Shown here: in pieces, positions 1 through 7,905 of the stretch
Layout: the number at the start of each line of letters is the position of its first letter
Numbering within the stretch: the first letter of the stretch is position 1
Assembly (NCBI RefSeq): GCF_001422365.1
Contig: NZ_LMMT01000001.1
Span: 63,193-127,192, forward strand
Length of the DNA stretch: 64,000 nucleotides
Reading direction: 5' to 3'
From: Pseudorhodoferax sp. Leaf265
Lineage (GTDB): Bacteria; Pseudomonadota; Gammaproteobacteria; Burkholderiales; Burkholderiaceae_C
Made by a program: the position numbers and the translations under genes
Notes under the pieces: generated by a model
The model's database searches: none
Seen by the model: only the letters and a program-made list of their open reading frames with translations
Told to the model about the DNA's origin: nothing

Positions 1-15
1 GACCAGCGTGTCCAT
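1..15 (-). CDS. Possible 5' end of a gene running off the left edge
   Basis: An ATG on the minus strand at 15-13 is followed by four sense codons (Asp-Thr-Leu-Val) before the window ends. It lies 5 bp after the stop of the acetyltransferase gene, as expected for a following gene in the same operon. Too little is present to name a product or prove that it is coding. Confidence 0.3.
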
Positions 16-20
16 GGCCT

Positions 21-512
21 TCACCCCAGGCGCAGGCGGTAGAAGCGGCTGTCCACTGCCATGACCAGAAAGGCCGGCGGCAGCGCCGCCCGGTCGACCT
101 GGGCGAAGCCGTTCTTCTCGTAGAAGCGGTGCGCGGCCAGGAATTGCGCCGTGGTCCCCAGGTAGACCTCCGCCACGGCCCGCGCGGCCGCCCACTGCGC
201 CAGCGTGTCCAGCAGCCCCTGCGCCACGCCGTGGTGTGCGCCACGCCATGCCGGCGCGACGAACATCTTGCGCAACGCGGCCTGCCCACTGCCGATGTCG
301 CGCAGGCCGATGCTGCCGACCACGGTCCCACCGGCCTCGGCCACCCAGAAGTTGCCGCTGCCCTGCTGGTAGAAGCCCTGGATGTCGGCCAGGTCCGGCT
401 GCGCTTCACGCGTGATGGAAATGCCGAACTCCTGCTGTTGGATCGGCAGGATCAGCGCGGCGATGGCGTCGGCATCGTCAGGGCGGGCGGGGCGGATCTG
501 GACGGCGGTCAT
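21..512 (-). CDS. GNAT family N-acetyltransferase
   Basis: A 163-residue protein with the GNAT fold, which moves an acetyl group from acetyl-CoA to an amine. The start is the ATG at 512 (MTAVQIRPARPDDA), because the family's typical beta-1 opening begins there and the in-frame sequence upstream is low-complexity Arg/Pro. The acetyl-CoA pyrophosphate loop is visible as RKMFVAPAWRGAHHGVA, matching the R/Q-x-x-G-x-A/G signature, and the C-terminal YEKNGFAQVDR is the usual last strand. The substrate cannot be told from sequence. The 106 bp upstream hold no recognised gene. Confidence 0.85.
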   Translation of the reverse strand: MTAVQIRPARPDDADAIAALILPIQQQEFGISITREAQPDLADIQGFYQQGSGNFWVAEAGGTVVGSIGLRDIGSGQAALRKMFVAPAWRGAHHGVAQGLLDTLAQWAAARAVAEVYLGTTAQFLAAHRFYEKNGFAQVDRAALPPAFLVMAVDSRFYRLRLG

Positions 513-618
513 GGGCCGAGTGTGCCGCAGCCGGGGGCGGGCCTGCGCGCGGCCGATGCGGCGAGGACGGTGCACTCCGGTCCCGCGCGGACCCCGCACG
601 GACGGCACAATGTCCGGG

Positions 619-1098
619 TCAGCGGTACCGGGCCGCCGTGATGAATTGGCCGAAGCTCTCGCACCAGACGATCACCGTGGTGTAGTGCGCCACGTCGATC
701 TGTTCAGGCACAGCCACCACGAAGTTGCGGAAGGTCCGCACGTCGCCGACGCGTGCCATGCCGGACTTCAGGCGCAGGAAGTCGGCCTCGGTCTCGACGA
801 ACTCGGGAGAAAGGTAGAGCTTGTAGTCCGGTCCCGGGGCCAGGTCGCCGGCCAACGCGATGCTGCGGGCCGCCACCGTGACCGTGCCCTCGCCCCAGTG
901 CAGCGCGTCGCTGTCTTTCAGGTCGCGGCGGAAATGCGCGGTCCACTGTGCGGACCGGGCCTGGGCCGCGACCTCGGTGGCGCTGGGCGCAGGCGGTGCT
1001 GTCAGCACCGGCAGGAAGTACACACCCAGCGCAAAACCGAACGCGAGCACCAACAGGTGCGAACCCAGCAGCAGGACGAAGCGGGTGGCGCGGGACAT
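619..1098 (-). CDS. DM13 domain protein, membrane anchored
   Basis: 159 residues from the ATG at 1098 (MSRATRFVLLL); a start 12 codons earlier is possible but adds only low-complexity sequence. An N-terminal hydrophobic segment (about residues 5-27) anchors or exports the protein. The remainder looks like a DM13 domain: LHWGEGTVTV, ARSIALAGDLAPGPDYKLYL and the late VIVWCESFGQFITAARY with its conserved Cys. DM13 domains are thought to have redox or electron-transfer roles, mainly by analogy with DOMON-associated proteins. No redox partner is adjacent, so the job here is unknown. Confidence 0.75.
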   Translation of the reverse strand: MSRATRFVLLLGSHLLVLAFGFALGVYFLPVLTAPPAPSATEVAAQARSAQWTAHFRRDLKDSDALHWGEGTVTVAARSIALAGDLAPGPDYKLYLSPEFVETEADFLRLKSGMARVGDVRTFRNFVVAVPEQIDVAHYTTVIVWCESFGQFITAARYR

Positions 1099-1176
1099 GG
1101 CAGCGGCCTCGGGCGAAGGGAGCGACGGCCGCATTCTGGCCCATCACCGCGCCGCCACACAGGGCTTGCGCCCCGT

Positions 1177-2037
1177 TCAGAACGGTGCGTCGGCGTCGTC
1201 GGCCGGCGCAGGGGCCGGGCCAGCAGCCTGGCCCGGCTTGCCCAGCAGCGTGAGCACCTGCTTGCGCAGCGCCGCGTTCTCGGCCTCGAGCTCCTTGACG
1301 CGCTTGCGCAGCGCGGCCACCTCGTCCTCATCCTGCGGCGCCGCGGATTCGGCCGACCCCACCTCTTCGCTGCTCTCGCGCGCCGGCTTGCGCTTGGCTT
1401 CGCGCACGCGCTTGGCGGCCTGCTTGAGCTCGTCCTTGCCGGCAGCGGCCGCGGCGGTCTGCTCCTCGACCGGCAGGCTGGCCACGGCGGCGGCTGCGCT
1501 CAGCGTGATTTCGCCCGACTTGACAGCGGCCACCACCTCGGGCGCGGCGCTCTGCTGGATCTTCTCGATCATCACGACCTGGTTGCTCTTGAGCCGCGCG
1601 GCGCGTGCCAGGGCCTCGCGGCTGTCCAGAGATTCGGTTTTGGGCAGCGGCGCGGCGGCTTCCTGTGACGCGGAGTCGGCACCTTCGGCCGGCGCCGCCT
1701 TGGCGCGTTCGCGCCGGCTGGCGACGATCTCGCGCTTGCGCAGCGCCAGCACGCCGCGCTGGAAGTCGGACACGCTGCGCCGGCCCAGGTGCTGGTCGAT
1801 CATCCACAGGTGCACGTCTTCCATCGACTGGAAGCGCGTGTTCTGCACGGTCTGGAACGGCAGGCCGTGCTTGCGGCAGATGCCGTAGCGGTTGTGGCCG
1901 TCCACCAGCACGTCGCCCCACAGCACCAGCGCGTCGCGGCAGCCTTCGGCCAGCAGGCTGCGCTCGAGCGCTTCGTATTCATCCGGCGTCAACGGATCGA
2001 TGTAGGCCTTGAGTTCTTCGTTGACGACGATGTCCAT
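1177..2037 (-). CDS. ParB-fold (ParB/Srx) DNA-binding-type protein with C-terminal coiled coil
   Basis: 286 residues from the ATG at 2037 (MDIVVNEELKAYIDPL). Residues about 5-110 resemble the ParB N-terminal fold: DGHNRYGICRKHGL is the DGHxR nucleotide-binding motif. A helical middle (LDSREALARAARLKSNQVVMI) could hold a helix-turn-helix. The C-terminus has a heptad-like coiled coil (VAALRKRVKELEAENAALRK) suited to dimerisation. Such proteins are often annotated as plasmid replication/partition related, but there is no ParA partner or parS array here, so it is more likely a chromosomal regulator. The upstream region has three inverted repeats that could be its own operators. Confidence 0.75.
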   Translation of the reverse strand: MDIVVNEELKAYIDPLTPDEYEALERSLLAEGCRDALVLWGDVLVDGHNRYGICRKHGLPFQTVQNTRFQSMEDVHLWMIDQHLGRRSVSDFQRGVLALRKREIVASRRERAKAAPAEGADSASQEAAAPLPKTESLDSREALARAARLKSNQVVMIEKIQQSAAPEVVAAVKSGEITLSAAAAVASLPVEEQTAAAAAGKDELKQAAKRVREAKRKPARESSEEVGSAESAAPQDEDEVAALRKRVKELEAENAALRKQVLTLLGKPGQAAGPAPAPADDADAPF

Positions 2038-2071
2038 GGGCGCTCGGGCAAAAAAGCTGGCGATTCTAGGT

Positions 2072-2155
2072 GTCGGCCCAGGCTTGGGCCGACGTGCCAA
2101 TCAGCACGGAATTCAAGCCATTCATCGTGAAGATTCACGAAATTTTGTAACAAAA
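2072..2155. promoter_or_regulatory. Divergent control region with three inverted repeats
   Basis: Between the ParB-fold gene (minus) and the large lipoprotein gene (plus) sit three close symmetric elements: a 9-bp stem with a 4-nt loop at 2072-2093 (GTCGGCCCA/TGGGCCGAC), TCGTGAAGATTCACGA at 2125-2140, and TTTTGTAACAAAA at 2143-2155. The first could be a leader hairpin of the minus-strand gene; the other two look like operators. The symmetry is seen directly; the binding proteins are not known. Confidence 0.5.
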
Positions 2156-2231
2156 CTTTAGGCAAGATGACGCCGCCCGCGTGCGCATCGCCCGCCGCCA
2201 GCACCTACCCAGTACAGCTCACCCCAAAAGC

Positions 2232-5200
2232 ATGGCCTCTACAACGCCCCCTTCCCGCACCCCATTCCCCATCGGACGCTTGCTGCGACTGTTCTTCGCC
2301 TGGTTTATGGCAGTCGCCTTGGCCGCCTGCGGCGGTGGCGGCGGCGGTGAAGACGGCGCAGCGGTGGCGTTCGCGGTGCAGCCGACCGACGTCAGCGTTG
2401 TTGAAGGCAATGCGCTCGTTCTGACCGTGGTGGTCACCGGCGATGCCGCCCTGCAGTGGCAGCGCCTGCTGCCTGGGGGGTGGAGCGATCTGGCGGGTGC
2501 CACGTCGGCGCGCTACACGCAAGCCGTTGTGCAGGGGGCGGACAGCGGTGCGCAGTTCCGCGTCGTTGCCACCTCGCGGCAGAACCCGGCCCTGCAGATC
2601 GTCAGCTCCGTGGTCACATTGACGGTCCCTGGCACGCCGCTTGCGCCGGCCATCACCGTCCAGCCCGTTCCTGCAACGTCTGTCGATGGGCAGGAGATCA
2701 GCTTCAGCGTCACCGTGACCGGTACCAGCCCGAGTTACCGCTGGCAGCGCAGCACCGCGGGCGCTGACTGGGCCGACATCGCTGGCGCCACGACGCCGAC
2801 GATCACACTGCGGGTGACGCTGGCAGATAACGGCGCAGAATTTCGCGTGGTCGTCACCAACGGCAGCGGCATTGCGACCAGCACCGCCGTGCAGTTGCGG
2901 GTCAGCGCGGCTGCAGCGCCCAGCTTCGTGGTCTCTCCCAGCGACGCGGTCACAGCAACAGGATTGACCGCAAGCTTCCATGCTGTCGCAGTCGGCGCTC
3001 CGGCACCCACGCTGCGCTGGCAGACCAGCACCGACGGTGCAGCCTGGACCGACGCAGCAGGAGCCAGTGGCCCGAACTTCTCCATCGCCCAGGTTGCCTC
3101 CGCCGACGACGGCAAGTACGTGCGCGCCATCGCCACCAACCAGACCGGGGACGTCGCCTCCGCGCCTGTGCGGTTGTTCGTGCGGGTGCAGGCGCCGCCT
3201 GTGGTCCTTGTTCAGCCGCAGGATGCGTCCGTGGGCCTGTTCAGGGACGCTGTCTTCTCCATCCAGGCCAGCGGCGTTCCCGGTGTCGCCTACCAATGGC
3301 AGTTCAGCACCGATGGCGGTACGACGTTCTCCAACATCAACGGCGAGACCACCGCCGAACTGAGGCTCAGAAGCGTGCAGCCTTCCCTGGACGGTTGGCG
3401 CGTCCGCGCAACCGTCGCGAACCTCCTGGGCACGGTCACCAGCGCCACCGCGCAGTTGCGGATCATCCAGGCGCCTGTCATCACTCTCCAGCCCGCCTCG
3501 ACCACCTGGCGGCCCGGACAGTTCGACGCGCTCTTCACGGCATCTGCCAGCGGTGCGGATGTGCAATACCAGTGGCAGCTCAGCAGCGATCAGGGCGCCT
3601 CCTGGGTGAACGCGCCGGGGGAACGCGGTACGAGCTACGTGCACGCAGCGAATGCCAGCGCCTCCGTCAACGCCGTCCGGTTGGTCGCCAGCAATGGCGC
3701 AGGTTCGACCGCGAGCTTGACCGGACGGCTGGATGCACTGCGTTGGCAGACCGTGGCCCCCGCCCCCACGGGCGCCACGCTCACCGCTGTCGCGTGGCGC
3801 GATGCAAGCACCGTCTTCGCGACCGGTGCTGCCGGAACCATCCTGCGCAGCGCCGACGCCGGCTCTTCCTGGTCCGTGGTCAGTGAAGGCTATTACGGCT
3901 TCCCCGATACGACACGCATCGCCTTCGATGCCGACGGCGTCGGCATCACCACGCCCGGCCAAGGCGCCTTGATCAAGCGCAGCGTCGACGGTGGCTTGCA
4001 CTGGGCATCGGTGCAGATTCCATCCATCTACGGATCGGGTGCGGTCGCCGCGACCAACACCGGCGCCTTCTGCCTCGCCGACGACAACGGCACGATCCTG
4101 CGCAGCACGGATGCCGGCCTGAGCTGGCAGGCGGCAGTGAGCGACACCTTTCCGGTCGTGGTCAAGGGGATGGCCTTCAACACCGATGGCGTCGGCATCA
4201 TCGTCGGCAACGGCGGCATCATCCTGCGCAGCATCAACGGCGGAGCCAACTGGCAACGCGTCCCCGGCGCCGCCGTCCACCTCGCCGCGGTGGCATTCGC
4301 CTCGCGCAATGTCGTCTTCGTCGGCGGCGCCAATGGCACGCTGATGCGCAGCGATGACGCCGGCCAGACTTGGCAGAGCGCCGCCAGCGGTACCACGCTG
4401 GACATTCTGGGGCTGCATTTCGGAAGTGCTTCCAACGGCGTGCTCTCGCTGCCCCAGGGCCTCGTCCGTGTCACCACCGACGGAGGCAGCAACTGGAACC
4501 CGGCGACCGTTCCCGCCAATGACATTCCACTGCTCGGCGTGGGCATCGGCCCCACGGGCAACGCGGTGGCTGTCGGCATGTACGGCAACATCCTGCGCAG
4601 CACCGACAGCGGGCAGAGCTGGAGCAAGGTGACCGGAGGCGCTCTCGATCAGGGGCTGCTGAGCGCCGCCTTCTCGACGCCATCCAACGGCATTGCCGCG
4701 GGCGACGGCGGCAGTTTGCTGCGCAGCATCGACGGTGGTCGGACGTGGGCGTCGGTGGTCAGCGGCGGCACGGCTTCGTGGCGGGCCGCCGGCTTCTTCG
4801 ATGCTGTCACCGGGGTGGTTCTGGGAAGCGACGGCTCGGTGCGACGGACCACCAATGGTGGTGCAAGCTGGGCCCCTGCGGTCAGCGGCAACGGCGTCTC
4901 GTACCGCGGCTTTGCGCGGGTCGATGCCGCGACGGCGGTGGCTGCGACCGACAACGGGCTGTCGCGCACGACGGACGCAGGACTGACATGGGGCACCGTC
5001 CTGGCAACCCCGTTGCTACAGACCCGAGCCGTCGCGTTCAACGGCGCGCAGACCGGCGTTGCTGTGGGTGCCGGCGGCACCATCCACCGCAGCGTGGACG
5101 GCGGCCAGACCTGGTCGCCGACGGCCAGTGGGACAGTCAAGGACCTGAAGGCCGTCACCTTCGCCAGCTCCGGCATTGCCATTGCCGTGGGGGTCGACGG

Positions 5201-5480
5201 CGTCGTGCTCCGCAGCACTGATGCCGGCATCACGTGGCAGCCGGGCCAGTTCCCGTTCTTCTCCGACACCTGGTTCTATGGTGTCGCGTTCTCCTCGCCG
5301 ACCACGGGAGCGGCGGTCGGCACGTTCGGAACGGTGATGCTCACGCGCGATGCGGGCGCTACATGGCAACCCGACTACACCCAGCGCATCGGAGGCATGG
5401 ACGCCGTGGCTGCGGCGGGCGCGCAAGGGTTCGTGGCCGTCGGTGTGGGTGGCGTCATCACGCTCATCGCGGCGCCCTGA
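2232..5480 (+). CDS. Large lipoprotein with Ig-like domains and a YCF48/BNR beta-propeller region
   Basis: 1082 residues from the ATG at 2232; a GTG at 2181 is in frame but adds no recognisable sequence. The N-terminus is a lipoprotein signal peptide with lipobox LAAC followed by six glycines, so the mature Cys is acylated and the protein is probably attached to the outer membrane. Residues about 40-500 hold roughly five Ig-like domains, each with a Trp-Gln strand (LQWQR, YRWQR, LRWQTS, YQWQF, YQWQLS). Residues about 500-1082 hold about thirteen repeats of the type G-x-I-L-R-S-x-D-x-G-x-x-W, as in YCF48 and BNR/sialidase-like propellers, enough for two seven-bladed propellers. Function is not known; an adhesive or surface-scaffold role is inference. 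It is followed by a spacer and an unrelated efflux operon. Confidence 0.85.
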   Translation: MASTTPPSRTPFPIGRLLRLFFAWFMAVALAACGGGGGGEDGAAVAFAVQPTDVSVVEGNALVLTVVVTGDAALQWQRLLPGGWSDLAGATSARYTQAVVQGADSGAQFRVVATSRQNPALQIVSSVVTLTVPGTPLAPAITVQPVPATSVDGQEISFSVTVTGTSPSYRWQRSTAGADWADIAGATTPTITLRVTLADNGAEFRVVVTNGSGIATSTAVQLRVSAAAAPSFVVSPSDAVTATGLTASFHAVAVGAPAPTLRWQTSTDGAAWTDAAGASGPNFSIAQVASADDGKYVRAIATNQTGDVASAPVRLFVRVQAPPVVLVQPQDASVGLFRDAVFSIQASGVPGVAYQWQFSTDGGTTFSNINGETTAELRLRSVQPSLDGWRVRATVANLLGTVTSATAQLRIIQAPVITLQPASTTWRPGQFDALFTASASGADVQYQWQLSSDQGASWVNAPGERGTSYVHAANASASVNAVRLVASNGAGSTASLTGRLDALRWQTVAPAPTGATLTAVAWRDASTVFATGAAGTILRSADAGSSWSVVSEGYYGFPDTTRIAFDADGVGITTPGQGALIKRSVDGGLHWASVQIPSIYGSGAVAATNTGAFCLADDNGTILRSTDAGLSWQAAVSDTFPVVVKGMAFNTDGVGIIVGNGGIILRSINGGANWQRVPGAAVHLAAVAFASRNVVFVGGANGTLMRSDDAGQTWQSAASGTTLDILGLHFGSASNGVLSLPQGLVRVTTDGGSNWNPATVPANDIPLLGVGIGPTGNAVAVGMYGNILRSTDSGQSWSKVTGGALDQGLLSAAFSTPSNGIAAGDGGSLLRSIDGGRTWASVVSGGTASWRAAGFFDAVTGVVLGSDGSVRRTTNGGASWAPAVSGNGVSYRGFARVDAATAVAATDNGLSRTTDAGLTWGTVLATPLLQTRAVAFNGAQTGVAVGAGGTIHRSVDGGQTWSPTASGTVKDLKAVTFASSGIAIAVGVDGVVLRSTDAGITWQPGQFPFFSDTWFYGVAFSSPTTGAAVGTFGTVMLTRDAGATWQPDYTQRIGGMDAVAAAGAQGFVAVGVGGVITLIAAP

Positions 5481-5594
5481 TCTTTTCGCCGCAGCAGCGC
5501 GCCCAGGCGGGGCGCCCGTTGCGACGCGGCCATCGCCGCCATTGCCACCCCGTTCACCGGAAGCGCTGGCCTCGACATCCACCTGCCATGGGAT

Positions 5595-5614
5595 CCACCG
5601 CCACACGGCGGTGG
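5595..5614. terminator. Stem-loop after the large lipoprotein gene
   Basis: A perfect 8-bp stem with a 4-nt loop (CCACCGCC, ACAC, GGCGGTGG), extendable by a wobble and an A-T pair, lies 115 bp after the lipoprotein stop. There is no T-tract, so it is a weak terminator candidate at best. Confidence 0.3.
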
Positions 5615-5656
5615 GTCACACTTCGATCCCCCTGCCGGCGTCAGCGGCACAGTTCA

Positions 5657-5670
5657 ATCAATCGATTGAT
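5657..5670. promoter_or_regulatory. Palindromic operator candidate of the TetR-RND operon
   Basis: ATCAATCGATTGAT is a perfect 14-bp palindrome 23 bp before the start of the TetR gene that opens the efflux operon. Its AT-rich symmetry in a GC-rich background and its place over the expected promoter fit autorepression by that regulator. Binding is inferred. Confidence 0.65.
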
Positions 5671-5693
5671 CTACGTGGTCTAATGCGCACCGC

Positions 5694-6401
5694 ATGCTCC
5701 GCAAGACCGCCCCGCCCCCCCCCACCCGCCAGGCCGCCGCACGCAGCGACGGCCAGGAGGCACGCGCCCAACTGCTCTCCGCCGCGCTCGCGCTGTTCGC
5801 CGACCATGGCTTCGCCAAGACCTCGACGCGCGCCATCGCCCAGTCTGCCGGCGTGAACCTGGCCGCCATCCGCTACTACTTCGGCGACAAGGCCGGGCTG
5901 TACGCCGCCTGCTTCTCCGAACCGCTGGGCGGCAACGCGGGCGACCTGACGCGCCTGTGCGGCGCGCCCGATCTGCCGGTGGCCGAGGCGCTGCGGCTGT
6001 TCCTGACCGGCTATGTGGAGCCGCTCAAGCAGGGCGAGATCGTGCGCCAGTGCATGCGCCTGCACCTGCGCGAGATGCTGGAGCCGACCAGCCAGTGGGC
6101 GCAGGAGGTCGAGCGCGACATCAAGGGCCCGCACCTGGTGCTGGTGGGCATCCTCGCGCGCCACCTGGGTGTGCGCGCCGACGACGACCTGCACCGCCTG
6201 GCCTTCGCGATCACGGGCCTGGCGATGCAGCTGTTCGTCACGCACGACGTGGTCGACGTGGTCCACCCCGGGCTGATGCGCGACGACGCCGCCATCGACC
6301 GCTGGGCCGAACGCCTGGTGGGTTATGCACTGGCGCTGGTGGATGCCGAGAAGCAGCGCCGCAGTGCGACCGCTGCGGCCAAGACACGCAAGAAAAAATG
6401 A
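5694..6401 (+). CDS. TetR family repressor, CerR/CecR-like, of the adjacent efflux operon
   Basis: 235 residues. The N-terminal helix-turn-helix is clear at about residues 25-70: ALFADHGFAKTSTRAIAQ, SAGVNLAAIRYYFGDKAGLY. The C-terminal part matches the CerR/CecR ligand-binding type (LRLFLTGYVEPL, RLHLREMLEPTSQW, HLVLVGILARHLG). It is the first gene of a four-gene unit; its TGA overlaps the ATG of the outer-membrane factor gene, so the repressor and pump are co-transcribed. A palindrome just upstream is the likely operator. The C-terminal tail is lysine-rich (KTRKKK). The inducing compound is unknown. Confidence 0.88.
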   Translation: MLRKTAPPPPTRQAAARSDGQEARAQLLSAALALFADHGFAKTSTRAIAQSAGVNLAAIRYYFGDKAGLYAACFSEPLGGNAGDLTRLCGAPDLPVAEALRLFLTGYVEPLKQGEIVRQCMRLHLREMLEPTSQWAQEVERDIKGPHLVLVGILARHLGVRADDDLHRLAFAITGLAMQLFVTHDVVDVVHPGLMRDDAAIDRWAERLVGYALALVDAEKQRRSATAAAKTRKKK

Positions 6402-7903
6402 ACCTGTCCCCTTCCCCCTCCCCCACGCTGCGGCGTCTGGCGCTGGCCGGCCTGCCATTGCTGCTGGCCGCGTGCAGCGTCACGCGGCCACCGGCCGCCG
6501 TCCAGGCGCCCACCCCCGCGCAGTGGCAAACACCGCAGACGGCGCTGCCGCATGGCGGCGCCGTGCCGCAGCTGGCCGACTGGTGGCACCAGTCCGGCGA
6601 CGCCTTGCTGGTCGAGCTCATCGACGCGGCGCAGGCCGCGAGCCCCGATATCGCCAGTGCGGCCGCGCGCATCGCCGAGGCCCGCGCCACGCGCGTGCAG
6701 GCCGGCGCCGCCATGGGCCCGACGCTGGACGGCAGCCTGTCGCTGAGCCGCGGCAACACGCTGTCCACGGGCAGCGGCGGCATCTCGGGCGGCACGGCCT
6801 CGCTGCCGACCTTCACGAATGCCCAGGCCGGCCTGCAGGCCGGCTGGGAGATCGACCTGTTCGGCGGCCTGGCCGCCACGCGCGATGCGGCCGGCGCGCG
6901 CCTGTCGGCCAGCCAGGCACAGTGGCACCAGGCCCGCGTGGCCGTGGCCGCCGAGACGGCCAACGCCTACTTCGCCGAACAGGCCTGCGCGCGGCAGCTC
7001 GCGGTCAGCGAACAGGACACGGCCTCGCGCCGCGAGAGCGCGCGCCTGACCGCGCTGTCCGAGAAGGCCGGCTTCGCCGCGCCGGCCGATGCGGCGCTGA
7101 CGCGTGCCAGCGCCGCCGACGCCGCGGCCCGGCTCACGCAGCAGCGCACGCAATGCGCGCTGCAGCGCCAGGCACTGGTGGCGCTGACGGGCTGGGAACT
7201 GCCGGTCCTGGCGCAGCGCCTGGACGCCCGGCCCGGCGACCTGGCCCTGCCCGCCCTGCAGCCTGTGGACAGCGTGCCCGCACGCGCGCTTGCGCAGCGG
7301 CCCGACGTCTATGCGGCCGAGCTGGCCGTGGCCGCCGCCAGTGCCGACGCTGGCGCGGCCCAGGCCCAGCGCTACCCGCGGCTGTCGCTGGCGGGCAGCA
7401 TCTCGGCGCTGCACGTGCGCGGCGCGGGCGCCAGCGAGACGGTCAACAGCTGGAGCATCGGCCCGCTGCAGCTGAGCTTGCCCATCTTCGACGGCGGCAC
7501 GCGCGCGGCCAATGCCGAATCCGCCCGCGCGCGCTACGACGAGGCCGTGGCGCTGTACCGCGCCAAGGTGCGCCAGGGCGTGCGCGAGGTCGAGGAGTCC
7601 CTGCTCAGGCTGCAGGACACGGCCCGGCGCGCCGACGATGCCGACACCGCCGTGGCCGGCTACCAGGCCTCGTTCGACGCCACCCAGGCCCGCTACGACG
7701 GTGGCCTGGCCAGCCTGTTCGAACTCGAGGACGCGCGCCGCACGCTGTTCGCGGCGCAGACCGCGCGCGTGGCGCTGCAGCGCGAACGCACCGAAGCCTG
7801 GGTGGCCCTGTACCGCGCGCTCGGCGGCGGCTGGACCCGCCCCGAGGACGGCCAGGCCGCCTTTCACACCTCTTCCCCCGCTGCCGCCGTGCAGACCCGT
7901 TGA
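6398..7903 (+). CDS. Outer-membrane efflux lipoprotein, NodT/OprM family
   Basis: 501 residues, start fixed by the ATGA overlap with the TetR gene. The signal peptide ends in a lipobox (LLAAC), so the N-terminus is acylated as in OprM-like proteins. Two outer-membrane efflux repeats follow: the first carries LVELIDAAQAASPDIASAAA and WEIDLFGGLAATRDAA, the second RPDVYAAELAVAAASADAGA and LPIFDGGTRAANAESARARY. This repeated plan builds the trimeric TolC-type channel-tunnel. It provides the outer-membrane exit for the adaptor and pump encoded just downstream. Confidence 0.93.
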   Translation: MNLSPSPSPTLRRLALAGLPLLLAACSVTRPPAAVQAPTPAQWQTPQTALPHGGAVPQLADWWHQSGDALLVELIDAAQAASPDIASAAARIAEARATRVQAGAAMGPTLDGSLSLSRGNTLSTGSGGISGGTASLPTFTNAQAGLQAGWEIDLFGGLAATRDAAGARLSASQAQWHQARVAVAAETANAYFAEQACARQLAVSEQDTASRRESARLTALSEKAGFAAPADAALTRASAADAAARLTQQRTQCALQRQALVALTGWELPVLAQRLDARPGDLALPALQPVDSVPARALAQRPDVYAAELAVAAASADAGAAQAQRYPRLSLAGSISALHVRGAGASETVNSWSIGPLQLSLPIFDGGTRAANAESARARYDEAVALYRAKVRQGVREVEESLLRLQDTARRADDADTAVAGYQASFDATQARYDGGLASLFELEDARRTLFAAQTARVALQRERTEAWVALYRALGGGWTRPEDGQAAFHTSSPAAAVQTR

Positions 7904-7905
7904 CC

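Noticed and set aside
1177-2037. Plasmid or chromosome partition locus
   Set aside because: ParB fold alone; no ParA, no parS cluster, neighbours are chromosomal.
2205-4418. Long open frame antisense to the large lipoprotein gene
   Set aside because: The repeats of the sense frame explain it; no signal, no motif.
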